Assembly: GCA_036506155.1 (NCBI GenBank)
Contig: DASXSF010000121.1
Coordinates: 53,183 to 117,182 of the forward strand
Length of the DNA: 64,000 nt
Direction: 5' to 3'
From: DASXRA01 sp036506155
GTDB lineage: Bacteria; Actinomycetota; Actinomycetes; Mycobacteriales; Jatrophihabitantaceae
Part shown: in pieces, positions 8,748 through 18,106 of the stretch
Position numbering within the stretch: position 1 is the first letter of the stretch
Layout: every line of letters begins with the position of its first letter
Notes under the pieces: model-generated
Seen by the model: the letters and a program-made list of their open reading frames with translations, nothing else
The model's database searches: none
Told to the model about the DNA's origin: nothing
Position numbers and translations under genes: made by a program

Positions 8748-9323
8748 ATGGCCACTCGTGGACGACGGCCGGGTCTCAGCAGCACGCGCCAGGAGATCCT
8801 CGCCGCGGCGCGCCTGCTTTTCGCGCAACGCGGCTATCAGGCAACTACGATGCGCGCCATCGCCGCCGAGGCTGGCGTCAACGCGGCGCTGCTCCACCAC
8901 TACTACGGCAGCAAGGAGCAACTGCTCGTCGCCGCCATGAATCTGCCGCTGAATCCGCCGGAGCGGATCCGCGAGCTACGTGACGCCGGCCCGCGTGAGC
9001 AGCTCGGAGAGCGCATCGTGCGGTTCTTCGTGCAGGCATGGCGGGATCCCGAGACGGGCCCGCCGCTGCAGGCGCTACTGCGGGCGGCGGCGTCGAGCGA
9101 CGCCGGGGCAGCCACCATGCGGCAGTTCGTCGAGAACGTGATGTTTCCTCGGTTGTCGTCGCTGCTCGGGGTACCGCAGCTGCGGCTGTCCGGGGCGTTC
9201 GCGCAGCTGATCGGGTACGCCCTCGGCGCGACGGTGATCGGGGTCGAGCCACTGGCGTCGGCGAGTGAGGACGAGCTCGTTGCGCTCCTGGCCCCGTCGG
9301 TACAGCGCTACCTGGACCGGTGA
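8748..9323 (+). CDS. TetR-family transcriptional regulator
   Basis: A 191-residue repressor. The N-terminal helix-turn-helix spans about residues 14-60 with the pattern TTMRAIAAEAGVN and HHYYGSKEQLL, typical of the family. The helical C-terminal ligand domain (about 80-191) has the arrangement seen in the group carrying a TetR_C_17-like domain, but no ligand can be named. A DNA glycosylase gene begins 53 bases downstream in the same direction. There is no other obvious target beside it; the divergent frameshifted DUF218 gene shares its upstream region and is a candidate target. I see no clear palindrome in 8660-8747 that I would call its operator. Confidence 0.9.
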   Translation: MATRGRRPGLSSTRQEILAAARLLFAQRGYQATTMRAIAAEAGVNAALLHHYYGSKEQLLVAAMNLPLNPPERIRELRDAGPREQLGERIVRFFVQAWRDPETGPPLQALLRAAASSDAGAATMRQFVENVMFPRLSSLLGVPQLRLSGAFAQLIGYALGATVIGVEPLASASEDELVALLAPSVQRYLDR

Positions 9324-9375
9324 CATCCTGCCTGGGCGGACCTTCGTGTGAGCGCTCATCACTAGGCTGAATGTC

Positions 9376-10230
9376 ATGCCGGAGCTGCCCGAGGTCGAGG
9401 CGCTCGCCGCGTTTCTGCGCGAGCGCGCCGTCGGGCATGCCGTGGCGCGTACCGACGTGGCTGCGTTCAGTGCGGTCAAGACATTCGATCCGCCGCTGTC
9501 CGCTCTGGCCGGCGCCACCGTCACCGACGCGTCGCGGCACGGCAAGTTCCTGGATCTGGACGTGGACGGGTTGCACCTCGTCGTGCACCTGGCCCGGGCC
9601 GGGTGGCTGCAGTGGCGCGACTCGCTGCCGCCGGCACCTCCCCGTCCCGGCAAGGGACCGCTGGCACTCCGGCTGCACCTCGATGACGGAGGCGGCTTCG
9701 ACCTGACCGAGGCCGGCACGCAGAAGCGGCTGGCCGTCTACCTGGTACGGGATGTCGCGGACGTGCCGGGCATCGCCCGCCTCGGCCCGGATGCGCTCGC
9801 GGTCGACACCGCCGACCTGGCGGCGATCTTGGCCGCACAGCGGGCGCAGATCAAAGGCGCGCTCACCGACCAGACCGTAATCGCCGGTATCGGCAATGCC
9901 TACTCCGACGAAATCCTGCACGCCGCCCATCTGTCGCCGTTCAAGATCGCTGCCAAGCTCACTCCGGCGGAGGTCGAGCGGCTCTCCGTCGCGATCAAGG
10001 ACGTGCTCACCGACGCCGTTGCCCGATCGGTTGGCCAGAAGGCGGCAACACTCAAGGGCGAGAAGCGTTCGGGCCTGAAGGTGCACGCTCGTGCCGGATT
10101 GCCCTGCCCGGTGTGCGGCGACACGATCCGCGAGGTGTCGTTCGCGGACAAGTCGTTCCAGTACTGCCCGACGTGCCAGACCGAAGGCCGGGAGCTGGCC
10201 GACCGCCGCTTCTCGAAGCTGCTCAAGTAG
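9376..10230 (+). CDS. Fpg/Nei-family DNA glycosylase/AP lyase
   Basis: Base-excision repair enzyme of 284 residues that removes oxidised bases and cuts the abasic site. The catalytic N-terminal proline is in MPELPEVEAL, immediately after the initiator Met, which fixes the start. The helix-two-turn-helix region contains GIGNAYSDEIL. A C-terminal zinc finger has the form Cys-x2-Cys-x16-Cys-x2-Cys (CPVC...CPTC) near residues 240-265, followed by the usual strand. Compared with canonical MutM, the N-terminal half is closer to the actinobacterial Fpg/Nei-like paralogues. It stands alone after a TetR gene and before a rhodanese gene. Confidence 0.92.
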   Translation: MPELPEVEALAAFLRERAVGHAVARTDVAAFSAVKTFDPPLSALAGATVTDASRHGKFLDLDVDGLHLVVHLARAGWLQWRDSLPPAPPRPGKGPLALRLHLDDGGGFDLTEAGTQKRLAVYLVRDVADVPGIARLGPDALAVDTADLAAILAAQRAQIKGALTDQTVIAGIGNAYSDEILHAAHLSPFKIAAKLTPAEVERLSVAIKDVLTDAVARSVGQKAATLKGEKRSGLKVHARAGLPCPVCGDTIREVSFADKSFQYCPTCQTEGRELADRRFSKLLK

Positions 10231-10276
10231 CGGCCGCCTGCCATCAGGTCTGTAGTACATCCGGCACACTGGAGGT

Positions 10277-10609
10277 ATGCGCCCGTTCGACGTGCCCACC
10301 GTCTCGGCCCGCACTGTCCCCAATGACGCCGTGCTGCTCGACGTCCGTGAGGCCGACGAGTGGGTGGCCGGTCACGTCGAGGGCGCCGTCCACGTCCCGA
10401 TGAACGAAGTACCCACCGCGCTTCCGCGGCTCGACCGCGACGACGAGATCGTCGTGGTGTGCAAGGTCGGCAGCCGGTCCGCGCACGTCGCCGCGTGGCT
10501 CCGCCAGCAGGGCTTCCGCGCCAGCAACCTCGACGGTGGCCTCATCGCGTGGGCGAGCGCAGGGCGGCCCTTGGTGAGCGAGAGCGGCGCCCCTCCCCAA
10601 GTCGTGTGA
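10277..10609 (+). CDS. rhodanese-like domain protein
   Basis: A single rhodanese domain of 110 residues. The strand VLLDVREADEW and the active-site loop with Cys 62 in CKVGSRS are present, followed by GFRASNLDGGLIAW, the usual closing helix. Single-domain rhodaneses carry persulfide sulfur on the loop cysteine and deliver it to acceptors or cyanide; the acceptor here is unknown. The six-residue loop starting at Cys is of sulfurtransferase length, not the longer phosphatase-type loop. The stop codon overlaps the GTG start of the next gene by 3 bases (GTGA), so translation of the two is probably coupled. Confidence 0.9.
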   Translation: MRPFDVPTVSARTVPNDAVLLDVREADEWVAGHVEGAVHVPMNEVPTALPRLDRDDEIVVVCKVGSRSAHVAAWLRQQGFRASNLDGGLIAWASAGRPLVSESGAPPQVV

Positions 10610-11466
10610 ACACTCGCCCGCTCGTCGTGGCGCACCGCGGCGCCTCGTTCGACATCGCCGAGCACACCCTGAGCGCCTATACCGCCGCGATCGAATCAGG
10701 GGCCGATGCCCTGGAGTGCGACGTGCGGCTCACCCGCGACGGGCACCTCGTGTGCGTGCACGACCGTCGAGTCGACCGCACGTCGGACGGCCGGGGATTG
10801 GTGAGCGAGCTCGACCTCGCCGGGCTGGATGCCTTGGACTTCTCGTCGTGGCACCGCGTTTGGCCCGACGCCGCCGACCAGCTGCTCGGCGACGAGCCCT
10901 ACCTCGCCGGGGTGGCACCGGACCGGCGCCCGGACGGCGGCGTGCTGACCCTCGACGTGCTGCTGGGGTTAGTTCGCGACGCGCCCCGCCCGGTGCGGCT
11001 GCTCGTCGAGACGAAGCACCCGACGCGCTACGGCGGGCTGGTCGAGAAGGAACTCGTGAAGCTGCTCGCGAAGTACGGCTGGGCGGGCCAGCCGGGACCC
11101 GTCAGCAGCGTGCGCCGCCGTCCGGTACCGCCCACTGACGGACGGGTGACCGTGATGAGCTTCGCCCCGACAGCGCTTCGCCGGGTGCGGCTGCTCGCGC
11201 CCGACGTTCCGACGGTGCTGCTGCTCGAGCGGCTGACGCCGGGCCGGCGCGACGGGTCGCTCCCCGTCGGCGTGGGCATCGCCGGGCCGAGCCTTGCCAC
11301 GCTGCGCGCCGCCCCGCGTTTCGTTTCCCGCGCCCACGCCAAGGGCAACCGCGTCTACGTGTGGACCGTCGACGACCCGGATGACGTGGGCTTCGTCCTG
11401 GGCCTCGGCGTGGACGCGGTCATCACGAACCGCCCCGCGGCGGTGATGGCTCAGCTGCTGCGCTGA
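10606..11466 (+). CDS. glycerophosphodiester phosphodiesterase
   Basis: A 286-residue GDPD-family enzyme that hydrolyses glycerophosphodiesters to glycerol 3-phosphate and an alcohol. The TIM-barrel motifs are VVAHRGAS near residue 8 (catalytic His), ALECDVRLTRDG (metal-binding Glu/Asp) and VCVHDRRVDR (second His). The C-terminal barrel strands read RVYVWTVDDP and GVDAVITNRP. No signal peptide is visible, so it is probably cytoplasmic and acts on phospholipid breakdown products. The GTG start overlaps the rhodanese stop as GTGA. Longer upstream readings in this frame lie inside the rhodanese gene and have no family similarity. Confidence 0.92.
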   Translation: MNTRPLVVAHRGASFDIAEHTLSAYTAAIESGADALECDVRLTRDGHLVCVHDRRVDRTSDGRGLVSELDLAGLDALDFSSWHRVWPDAADQLLGDEPYLAGVAPDRRPDGGVLTLDVLLGLVRDAPRPVRLLVETKHPTRYGGLVEKELVKLLAKYGWAGQPGPVSSVRRRPVPPTDGRVTVMSFAPTALRRVRLLAPDVPTVLLLERLTPGRRDGSLPVGVGIAGPSLATLRAAPRFVSRAHAKGNRVYVWTVDDPDDVGFVLGLGVDAVITNRPAAVMAQLLR

Positions 11467-11478
11467 GCCTGACCTTCC

Positions 11479-11525
11479 GATCGCGCAAGGATTCCTCGTC
11501 TGAGACGCGAGATTCTTGCTCGATC
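11479..11525. terminator. imperfect 47-base hairpin between convergent genes
   Basis: The two ends match as an inverted repeat, GATCGCGCAAG against CTTGCTCGATC, with the complementarity continuing inward imperfectly to a short loop around GAG. It lies in the only gap between two convergent genes (phosphodiesterase and glutamate dehydrogenase), where a bidirectional terminator is expected. There is no U-tract on either side, as is common in actinobacteria. Confidence 0.65.
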
Positions 11526-11544
11526 GGGTGGGGAACCCGGCGGG

Positions 11545-14500
11545 TTAGGTTGGCAAGCCCCTCATTACCCGCATCGCCACCGTCAGCGTGGCGAGGTCGA
11601 CGTTGTCCCGGGCCAGCGCCTCGGCGACGGTGCTGTGTGCCCGGGCCACCCGCTCGGCGTTGGCCTTCTCCCAGAGCGCGAGCCGCTCCGTCGCCGCCAT
11701 CGTGTCATCCGTCGAGCGCAGCACCGCCGTGGTGATCGTCGACAGGGCGGCGTACAGGTCGTGCCGCAACGCAGCCCGGGCGAGCGCCGACCACCGGTCG
11801 TCACGCGGCAGCTCGGTGATCTTGGTGAGCATCTCGTCGACCGAGAACCGGTCGGAGGCGGCGAAGTGCAACTCCGCGACGTCACCGGCGCGGTGCCCGG
11901 TGGCCTGTGCGATCTCGACGACGTCCAGCAGTCCGAATGCGCTCAGCAGCCCGCCGATCCGGATGGCCAGCTCGCGGGGCAGCCCGAGGCCGACGAGCCG
12001 GTCCGCCTCGGCGTGCAGGTTCTCCCGCTCCTCGCCGCGCAGCAATTCGGGCAGGCGCGGGGTCAGCTCTGCCACCGTCGGCGCGAACCGTTCGATCTCG
12101 CCGGCAACGTCGGTGATCGGAAAGCGCACATCGACCAGCCACCGCGTGGCGCGGTCCACGAGGCGGCGGATCTCGAAGTACGCCGCATGCTGCGCGGTAG
12201 TCGGGATGTCGTTGTCTAGCGCCTCGATGTCGGCCCACAGCCGTTTCAGCCCGAACACCTCGCGGGTGATGGTGAACGCCCGGGTGATTTGCGCCGGGTC
12301 GGCCCCGGTCTCCTCGTGCGCCCGGAACACGAAGGTGGTGCCCCCGCGGTTCACCATGTCGTTCACGACCCGGGTGGTGATGATCTCGCGGTGCAGTGGG
12401 TGGGCGTACAGGTCGACGTCCGGGTTCGCGGCGATCAGCGGTGGGAAGTACCCGGACAGCACCTGGCCGAACCACGCCTCGTCGGGCAGCGTCGAGTCCT
12501 CGATCTGCTCGGTCAGCAGGATCTTGACCCACGCGGAGAGCACCGCCATCTCCGGCGTCGACAACCCTTCATCGGCGGCCTCCCGCTGCGTGATCTCACG
12601 CGCGGACGGCAGGCACTCGAGGGGACGGTCCAAGCGCCCGGACTCCTGCAGTGCGCTCAGCAACCGCGCGTGCACCGTAACCATGGCCGGGCCGATGTAG
12701 CGGGTCATCGCGAGCAGGACGTTCTGTTCATAGTTGTCGCGCAGCACAAGGGAGGCGACGTCGTCGCCCACTGCGGCCAGCAGTTCGTTGCGCGCGGCCC
12801 GGTCGATCCGCCCGGCGGCGACGGCTCGATCCAGCAGGATCTTCAGGTTGATTTCGTGGTCGGAAAGGTCTACGCCGGCGGAGTTGTCAATGGCGTCGGT
12901 GTTGATGCGGCCTCCAGTGCGGGCGAACTCGATGCGTCCACGCTGCGTGAATCCGAGGTTGCCACCCTCGCCGACGACCTTGCAGCGCAACTCGGACGCG
13001 TCGGCGCGTACGGCGTCGCATGCCTTGTCGCCGGCGTCCGACTGCGACTCCGCGGACGCCTTGACGTAGGTGCCGATCCCGCCGTTCCAGAGCAGGTCAA
13101 CAGGCGCTACGAGGATGGCGTGGATCAGTTCGTTCGGCGTCATCGTCTCGATGTCGCGGGCGATGCCCAGCGCTTCCCGGGCCTCAGGCGTGATCGGGAC
13201 GGCCTTCGCCGTCCGGGGGTACACGCCGCCGCCGGCCGAGATCAGCGACCGGTCGTAGTCCGCCCACGATGAGCGCGGGAGCGCGAACATACGCCGGCGT
13301 TCCGCGTAGGAGCGGGCGGCATCCGGATTCGGGTCGACGAAGACATGCCGATGATCGAACGCGGCGACGAGCCGGATGTGCTCGGACAGCAGCATCCCGT
13401 TGCCGAACACATCCCCGGACATGTCGCCGATCCCGACGACGGTGAAGTCCTGCTCCTGGGTGTTCACGCCCAGCTCTCGGAAGTGGTATTTCACCGACTC
13501 CCACGCGCCACGGGCGGTGATGCCCATCGCCTTGTGGTCGTATCCGTGCGAGCCGCCGGACGCGAACGCGTCACCGAGCCAGAACCCGTACTCGGTCGCA
13601 ATGGCATTCGCCATGTCCGAGAACGTGGCCGTGCCTTTGTCGGCGGCCACGACCAGGTACGGGTCGTCGCCGTCGTAGCGACGCACCTGCGGTGGTGCGA
13701 CCACCCGGCCGTCCGCCTCGTAGTTGTCGGTGAGGTCGAGCAGGCACGAGATGAACGTTCGGTAGCACGCGATGCCCTCGGCGAGCCACGCGTCGCGGTC
13801 GTCGGTCGGCGCGCGTTTCACCACGAAGCCGCCCTTGGCGCCCGCCGGCACGATCACCGCGTTCTTGACCATCTGCGCCTTGACCAGCCCGAGTATCTCG
13901 GTGCGGAAGTCCTCGCGCCGATCCGACCAGCGCACCCCACCCCGGGCAACCAGCCCGAAGCGCAGGTGTACGCCCTCGACCCGCGGCGAGTACACCCAGA
14001 TCTCGTAGCGGGGACGCGGCTGGGGCAGCTCGGTCAGCAGCCGGGGATCGAGCTTGATCGCCACCGCCTGCCGCCGCGTGCCGCCTCCGTCGGTGCGGTA
14101 CGCGTTGGTGCGCAGCGTCGCGTTGATCAGCCGCAGCAACGAACGCAGGATCCGGTCCTGGTCGAGGCTCGCCACCTCGGCGAGCTCGGCCTCGATCGCC
14201 TCCAGGAACGTCGTCCCGTCGTCGTCGACGACCTGCGCGGTGCCTGCCCGTTCGGGATCGAAACGGGACTCGAACAGCTCGACGAGCTGACGGGCCACCG
14301 CGGGATGTTCTGCCAGCGCCTGCTCCATGTAGCCCTGGCTGAACGTCGTCCCGCCCTGGCGCAGGTATTTGGCATACGCGCGCAGGATGTTCGCCTGCCA
14401 CCACGTCAGCCCGGCACGCAGCACCAGGGCGTTGAACCCGTCCTGCTCGAGCTCCTCGCGCCACAGGAGCCGCAGCGTGTCCACGACGTCCACGGCCCGG

Positions 14501-16272
14501 TCGGCATCCAGGCTGGCTCCCGCGGGCAGGCGAAGTCCGAAGTCGTAGATGTACGACGCGGTGCCGTCCGGGCGGGTGATCTCATACGGGCGCTCGTCGA
14601 GCACCTCGATGCCGACCTGGCTGAAGATCGGCAGTGCGCGGGCCAGGGAAAGCGGCTCACCGGTGCGATACACCTTGAGCCGTCGGTCGGCATCGTCGTC
14701 GGACGGCGGGGTGTAGACGTGGAAGCCCAGCCCGTCGTCGTCGGGCAGCGTCTCCATGCGCTTCAGATCGTCGACAGCTGTGCCGGCGCCGAAATCCTCC
14801 TTGTATGCCTCCGGGAACGCCCCGTCGTAGCGGCGGGCGAGCCGCGCTCCCTCCTCCTCGCCGTGGCCCACGGTGAGCAGATCGGCCAGATCGTCGCTCC
14901 AGCGCCGGGTGACCCGCAGCACCTCCTGCTCGACGGTCTGCCGCTCGGGCTGGGGCGGCGCGGTGCCGGGGCGCAGCGCGATGAGGAACTGCATCCGGGC
15001 CAGGCCTAACTCGACGATGCGGTCGTCGCGGCCGATCATGTCGCCCGGCCAGTGCGCGGCGATCACCTCGCGGACGCGGCGACGGGTCTCCGGCCCGAAC
15101 CGGTCGGCCGGGAAGTACACGAGGACGCTGGCGAAGTCGCGGTTGAGGTGGGTGCGGGCGAACACGCCCACCTGCCCGTGCTCGGCGCGCGCGACGACGA
15201 GCTGGGCAAGTCGGAGAAGGTCCGCGGTCGGCGCTTCGAGCAGTTCGTCGCGGGGCAGCGTGCGCAGCGCGGCGAGTAGCTGCCGGCCGGTGTGGCTGTT
15301 GGCGCGTACCCCGGAGCGGAGCAAGATCTCGGCGATGCGTTTGCGGACAACCGGGACAGCGCGCATCGCGCCGTCCTCGCCGGTGGTGATCAGCCCGAGG
15401 AACACGTGCACGGTCTGCCCCTCGGTGCTTCGCGCCGGTGTGACCACCGTGACACAGTCGTAGTGCGCTGACCGGCGCACCCGCGACACCAGCGGCGACT
15501 TGAAGATCACCAGCGGCGCGCCGCTGCGGAAGGCCGGCAGCAGCTCGAGCGGCGAGATCATGGCGTCGCCGCGCAGGACGCCCTTCGCGTCACTCGGCGT
15601 GGACGAGCGCAGCGGGCTTGCCAGGTCGTTCGCCGAGTAGGCGGCGTGACCCAAAATCATGTAGCCGCCGTCCGAGAGCCAGCGCAGCAGTTCCGCTGCC
15701 TCGGTGCTCGTCTCCCGATCGAACTGCCCCGGGTTGGCCTGGAGCTCGTCGGCCAGGTTGCGCACCAGCTGGTACATCTCCGGCGCGTCGGACACCGCGT
15801 ACCGCACGTCGTCGAGCACCTTGTGAAGCGCCGCCGTCAGCTCCGCTTGGTGTGCCGGATCGATGACGTCGATCTCGACGTACATCCAGGATTCGACGAA
15901 CGCCCCCTTGGGAACTTCGGCATTGTCGTCGATGTCGGCGATGCTGGTGAGCTGACCGGCCTCGTCACGGGTCACCACAAGCTGCGGGTGCAGGATGCGC
16001 TCGACGGGGTGGCCCTGCCGGTCGAGCTCGGCGCGCACCGAGTCGACCAGATACGGCGCATCCGCGGTGATGACGTCGATCGCCGTCGTAGCCCCGTCCA
16101 CATCGACGAGGCGCAGCAGCATCTCGTCGGGCTTGCGGATGCTGCCGAGCGCGAGCGCGTCGCGCGCCAGCAGCGTCAGCGCGCGGCTGGCCCGCCCGGG
16201 CAGCTGACTTCCGGCGTGCGCCAGATAGCGGCGGGAGAAGACGTCGAACAGCGCGTCCTGCGTCTGCGTCAT
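11545..16272 (-). CDS. gdh: NAD-specific glutamate dehydrogenase, 180-kDa class
   Basis: Very large NAD-glutamate dehydrogenase of 1575 residues, the usual length for the bacterial/actinobacterial large class. It oxidises glutamate to 2-oxoglutarate and ammonia. The long N-terminal regulatory part contains ACT-like segments. The catalytic core begins near residue 780 with GGVRWSDRREDFRTEILGL and the substrate lysines in VKAQMVKNAVIVPAGAKGG. The NAD-binding part has GEGGNLGFTQRGRIEFA near residue 1105, followed by NTDAIDNSAGVDLSDHEIN. A C-terminal helical regulatory region completes it. It lies downstream of hutI on the same strand, with 59 bases between; together they could take histidine carbon through glutamate into the TCA cycle. 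The reading is uninterrupted. Confidence 0.95.
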   Translation of the reverse strand: MTQTQDALFDVFSRRYLAHAGSQLPGRASRALTLLARDALALGSIRKPDEMLLRLVDVDGATTAIDVITADAPYLVDSVRAELDRQGHPVERILHPQLVVTRDEAGQLTSIADIDDNAEVPKGAFVESWMYVEIDVIDPAHQAELTAALHKVLDDVRYAVSDAPEMYQLVRNLADELQANPGQFDRETSTEAAELLRWLSDGGYMILGHAAYSANDLASPLRSSTPSDAKGVLRGDAMISPLELLPAFRSGAPLVIFKSPLVSRVRRSAHYDCVTVVTPARSTEGQTVHVFLGLITTGEDGAMRAVPVVRKRIAEILLRSGVRANSHTGRQLLAALRTLPRDELLEAPTADLLRLAQLVVARAEHGQVGVFARTHLNRDFASVLVYFPADRFGPETRRRVREVIAAHWPGDMIGRDDRIVELGLARMQFLIALRPGTAPPQPERQTVEQEVLRVTRRWSDDLADLLTVGHGEEEGARLARRYDGAFPEAYKEDFGAGTAVDDLKRMETLPDDDGLGFHVYTPPSDDDADRRLKVYRTGEPLSLARALPIFSQVGIEVLDERPYEITRPDGTASYIYDFGLRLPAGASLDADRAVDVVDTLRLLWREELEQDGFNALVLRAGLTWWQANILRAYAKYLRQGGTTFSQGYMEQALAEHPAVARQLVELFESRFDPERAGTAQVVDDDGTTFLEAIEAELAEVASLDQDRILRSLLRLINATLRTNAYRTDGGGTRRQAVAIKLDPRLLTELPQPRPRYEIWVYSPRVEGVHLRFGLVARGGVRWSDRREDFRTEILGLVKAQMVKNAVIVPAGAKGGFVVKRAPTDDRDAWLAEGIACYRTFISCLLDLTDNYEADGRVVAPPQVRRYDGDDPYLVVAADKGTATFSDMANAIATEYGFWLGDAFASGGSHGYDHKAMGITARGAWESVKYHFRELGVNTQEQDFTVVGIGDMSGDVFGNGMLLSEHIRLVAAFDHRHVFVDPNPDAARSYAERRRMFALPRSSWADYDRSLISAGGGVYPRTAKAVPITPEAREALGIARDIETMTPNELIHAILVAPVDLLWNGGIGTYVKASAESQSDAGDKACDAVRADASELRCKVVGEGGNLGFTQRGRIEFARTGGRINTDAIDNSAGVDLSDHEINLKILLDRAVAAGRIDRAARNELLAAVGDDVASLVLRDNYEQNVLLAMTRYIGPAMVTVHARLLSALQESGRLDRPLECLPSAREITQREAADEGLSTPEMAVLSAWVKILLTEQIEDSTLPDEAWFGQVLSGYFPPLIAANPDVDLYAHPLHREIITTRVVNDMVNRGGTTFVFRAHEETGADPAQITRAFTITREVFGLKRLWADIEALDNDIPTTAQHAAYFEIRRLVDRATRWLVDVRFPITDVAGEIERFAPTVAELTPRLPELLRGEERENLHAEADRLVGLGLPRELAIRIGGLLSAFGLLDVVEIAQATGHRAGDVAELHFAASDRFSVDEMLTKITELPRDDRWSALARAALRHDLYAALSTITTAVLRSTDDTMAATERLALWEKANAERVARAHSTVAEALARDNVDLATLTVAMRVMRGLPT

Positions 16273-16331
16273 GTGTTGTCACCTCGTTGTGACGGTTGCG
16301 GCTCCATCAGCCATCCTCGCATTACCTGGAC

Positions 16332-17489
16332 CTACCGTTGCCACTCTGCGCGCAGCCCGGCACGCCACACCTCGGCGACAAGGGGCACGCCGGGCCGGTA
16401 GGCCAGGTGTACGTACGACGGAGCGTCCAGCGCAACCAGGTCGGCACGCTTGCCGGCGGCGATCACCCCGATGTCGTCCCGACGCAGGGCACGGGCGCCG
16501 CCGGCGGTAGCGGCGTGGACGGCTTCGGCCGGCGTCATGCGCATGTCACGCACGGCCAACGCAACGGCCAGCGGCATCGAGGTCGAGTAGCCCGATCCGG
16601 GGTTGCAGTCGGTCGCGAGCGCGACGTCGGCCCCCGCGTCGAGCAGCCGACGCGCGTCGGGGTACGGCGACCGCGTGGAGAACTCGACGATCGGCAGCAA
16701 CGTGGCCACCGTGGTCGACGCCGCCAAAGCCTCCACGTCGGCGGGCGACAGGTGCGTGCAGTGGTCGGCGCTGGCCGCCCCCAGTTCGACGGCGATCTGC
16801 ACCCCCGGTCCGGGTCTTAGCTGGTTGGCGTGCACCCGGGCGCCGAGTCCCAACGCCTGCCCGACGCGCAGCACGGTCCGGGTCTCGTCCGCGTCGAAAG
16901 CGCCGTGCTCGCAGAAGGCATCCACCCAGCGGGCGTGTCGCGCGCACGCGTCGAGCATCGGGCCGCAGACCAGCGCCAGGTACGCATCACGGTCGACATC
17001 GGGCGGCACCACGTGTGCCCCGAGGAACGTCGTCTCCGGCGTGAACTCACGCGCGATGCGCAGGGACCGCTCCTCGGTCCCGACGTCCAGCCCGTACCCG
17101 GACTTGCATTCGAACGTCGTCACCCCGGCGCGCAGTAGTTCGCCGGCCAGCCGTTCGACGTTGCGCCGCAGCACGGCATCCGACGCGGCGCGCGTCGCGG
17201 CCACGGTGACCTGGATTCCCCCGGCGGCATAAGGCATTCCACGCATGCGTGCCTCGAACTCGGCCGCCCGGTCACCCGCGAACACCAGGTGCGCGTGCGA
17301 GTCGACGAAACCCGGGATGACCGCCCGGCCGGAGAGGCCCACACGCCGATCCGCCGCCGGTGCCGACGACCCCGCCCCGACCCACGCAATGACGTCGCCC
17401 TCAACGACCACAGCGGCGTCGCGGATTTCGCCGAGCGCGGCGTCCTGGGTGGCGAGTAGCCCGATGCCGTCCAGCAGCGTCGACGTCAC
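16332..17489 (-). CDS. hutI: imidazolonepropionase
   Basis: Amidohydrolase-superfamily enzyme of 385 residues for the third step of histidine breakdown, hydrolysing 4-imidazolone-5-propanoate to N-formimino-glutamate. Visible metal and substrate motifs are VDSHAHLVFAGDR, FECKSGYGLD, ARVHANQL, SADHCTHL and ATDCNPGSGYS, all in family order. The GTG start at 17489 overlaps the stop of the upstream repair-protein gene as GTGA, and the conserved N-terminal strand begins right after it. The neighbours on the same strand are the repair gene upstream and the glutamate dehydrogenase downstream. hutU and hutH are 3 kb away on the same strand, so the pathway genes form two transcripts rather than one. 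Confidence 0.95.
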   Translation of the reverse strand: MTSTLLDGIGLLATQDAALGEIRDAAVVVEGDVIAWVGAGSSAPAADRRVGLSGRAVIPGFVDSHAHLVFAGDRAAEFEARMRGMPYAAGGIQVTVAATRAASDAVLRRNVERLAGELLRAGVTTFECKSGYGLDVGTEERSLRIAREFTPETTFLGAHVVPPDVDRDAYLALVCGPMLDACARHARWVDAFCEHGAFDADETRTVLRVGQALGLGARVHANQLRPGPGVQIAVELGAASADHCTHLSPADVEALAASTTVATLLPIVEFSTRSPYPDARRLLDAGADVALATDCNPGSGYSTSMPLAVALAVRDMRMTPAEAVHAATAGGARALRRDDIGVIAAGKRADLVALDAPSYVHLAYRPGVPLVAEVWRAGLRAEWQR

Positions 17490-18049
17490 TTTGCCTTGGC
17501 CGCCGCCTTCATCTGCTGCTTGTAGCTGCGCACCTTGGTCAGCGACGCGTCGTCCACCACGTCCGCGACGGAGCGGTGCACACCGTCCTCGCCATAGGTG
17601 CCCGCTGCTTGACGCCACCCGGGCGGCTGCACGCCGAACTGCTTGCCGAGCAGGGCGGTCAAGATCGCCGCCTTCTGCGCGCCGAAGCCGGGCAGCCTGG
17701 CCAGCCGCGCCACCAGCTCGGCACCCGCGGACGCATCCGACCACACCGCCGACGCATCGCCGCCGTATTCGTTCGCGATGACGCGAGCGAGCTCCTGGAC
17801 GCGTCGTGCCATTGCCGCAGGAAAGCGGTGCAGTGCCGGCGGTGTGCGGAACAGCTCCTCGAATGCCCCAGGGTCGTATTCGGCGATCGTGGCCGCATCG
17901 AGCGTGCCCCCCAGCCGCTGGCGGAGCTCGTACGGCGACGTGAATGCCTTCTCCATCGGGATCTGCTGATCGAGCAGCATGCCGATCAGCAACGCGAGCG
18001 GATCATCGGCGATCAACGTGTTCGCCTCGGGCGTGTAGGCAAGGTGCAT
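17486..18049 (-). CDS. HhH-GPD-type base-excision repair protein
   Basis: A 187-residue helix-hairpin-helix protein of the uncharacterised family known as TIGR03252. The N-terminal part reads DPLALLIGMLLDQQIPMEKAF, like the first helices of AlkA/Nth glycosylases. The hairpin itself is ARLPGFGAQKAAILTALLGK. There are no C-terminal cysteines for an iron-sulfur cluster and no obvious catalytic Lys as in Nth, so the enzyme activity is not established. The start at MHLAYTPEAN was chosen because homology begins there and the divergent HAD gene starts 58 bases away. Its end is coupled to hutI by GTGA overlap, an odd pairing of DNA repair with histidine catabolism. Confidence 0.85.
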   Translation of the reverse strand: MHLAYTPEANTLIADDPLALLIGMLLDQQIPMEKAFTSPYELRQRLGGTLDAATIAEYDPGAFEELFRTPPALHRFPAAMARRVQELARVIANEYGGDASAVWSDASAGAELVARLARLPGFGAQKAAILTALLGKQFGVQPPGWRQAAGTYGEDGVHRSVADVVDDASLTKVRSYKQQMKAAAKAK

Positions 18050-18106
18050 GCCGTGATTGTGCCCGCCGCCGCAACCGGCCGAGATCGTGTACCGCATACT
18101 CGCCGC

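Noticed and set aside
10360..10605. N-terminal extension of the phosphodiesterase inside the rhodanese gene
   Set aside because: The extra residues are an out-of-phase reading of the rhodanese gene; the GTG start with GTGA overlap is better.
13345..15009. 554-codon plus-strand open reading frame opposite the glutamate dehydrogenase
   Set aside because: It is in the antisense frame of a strongly conserved gene; GC-rich third positions keep stops away. The translation is Arg/Gly/Val-rich with no motif.
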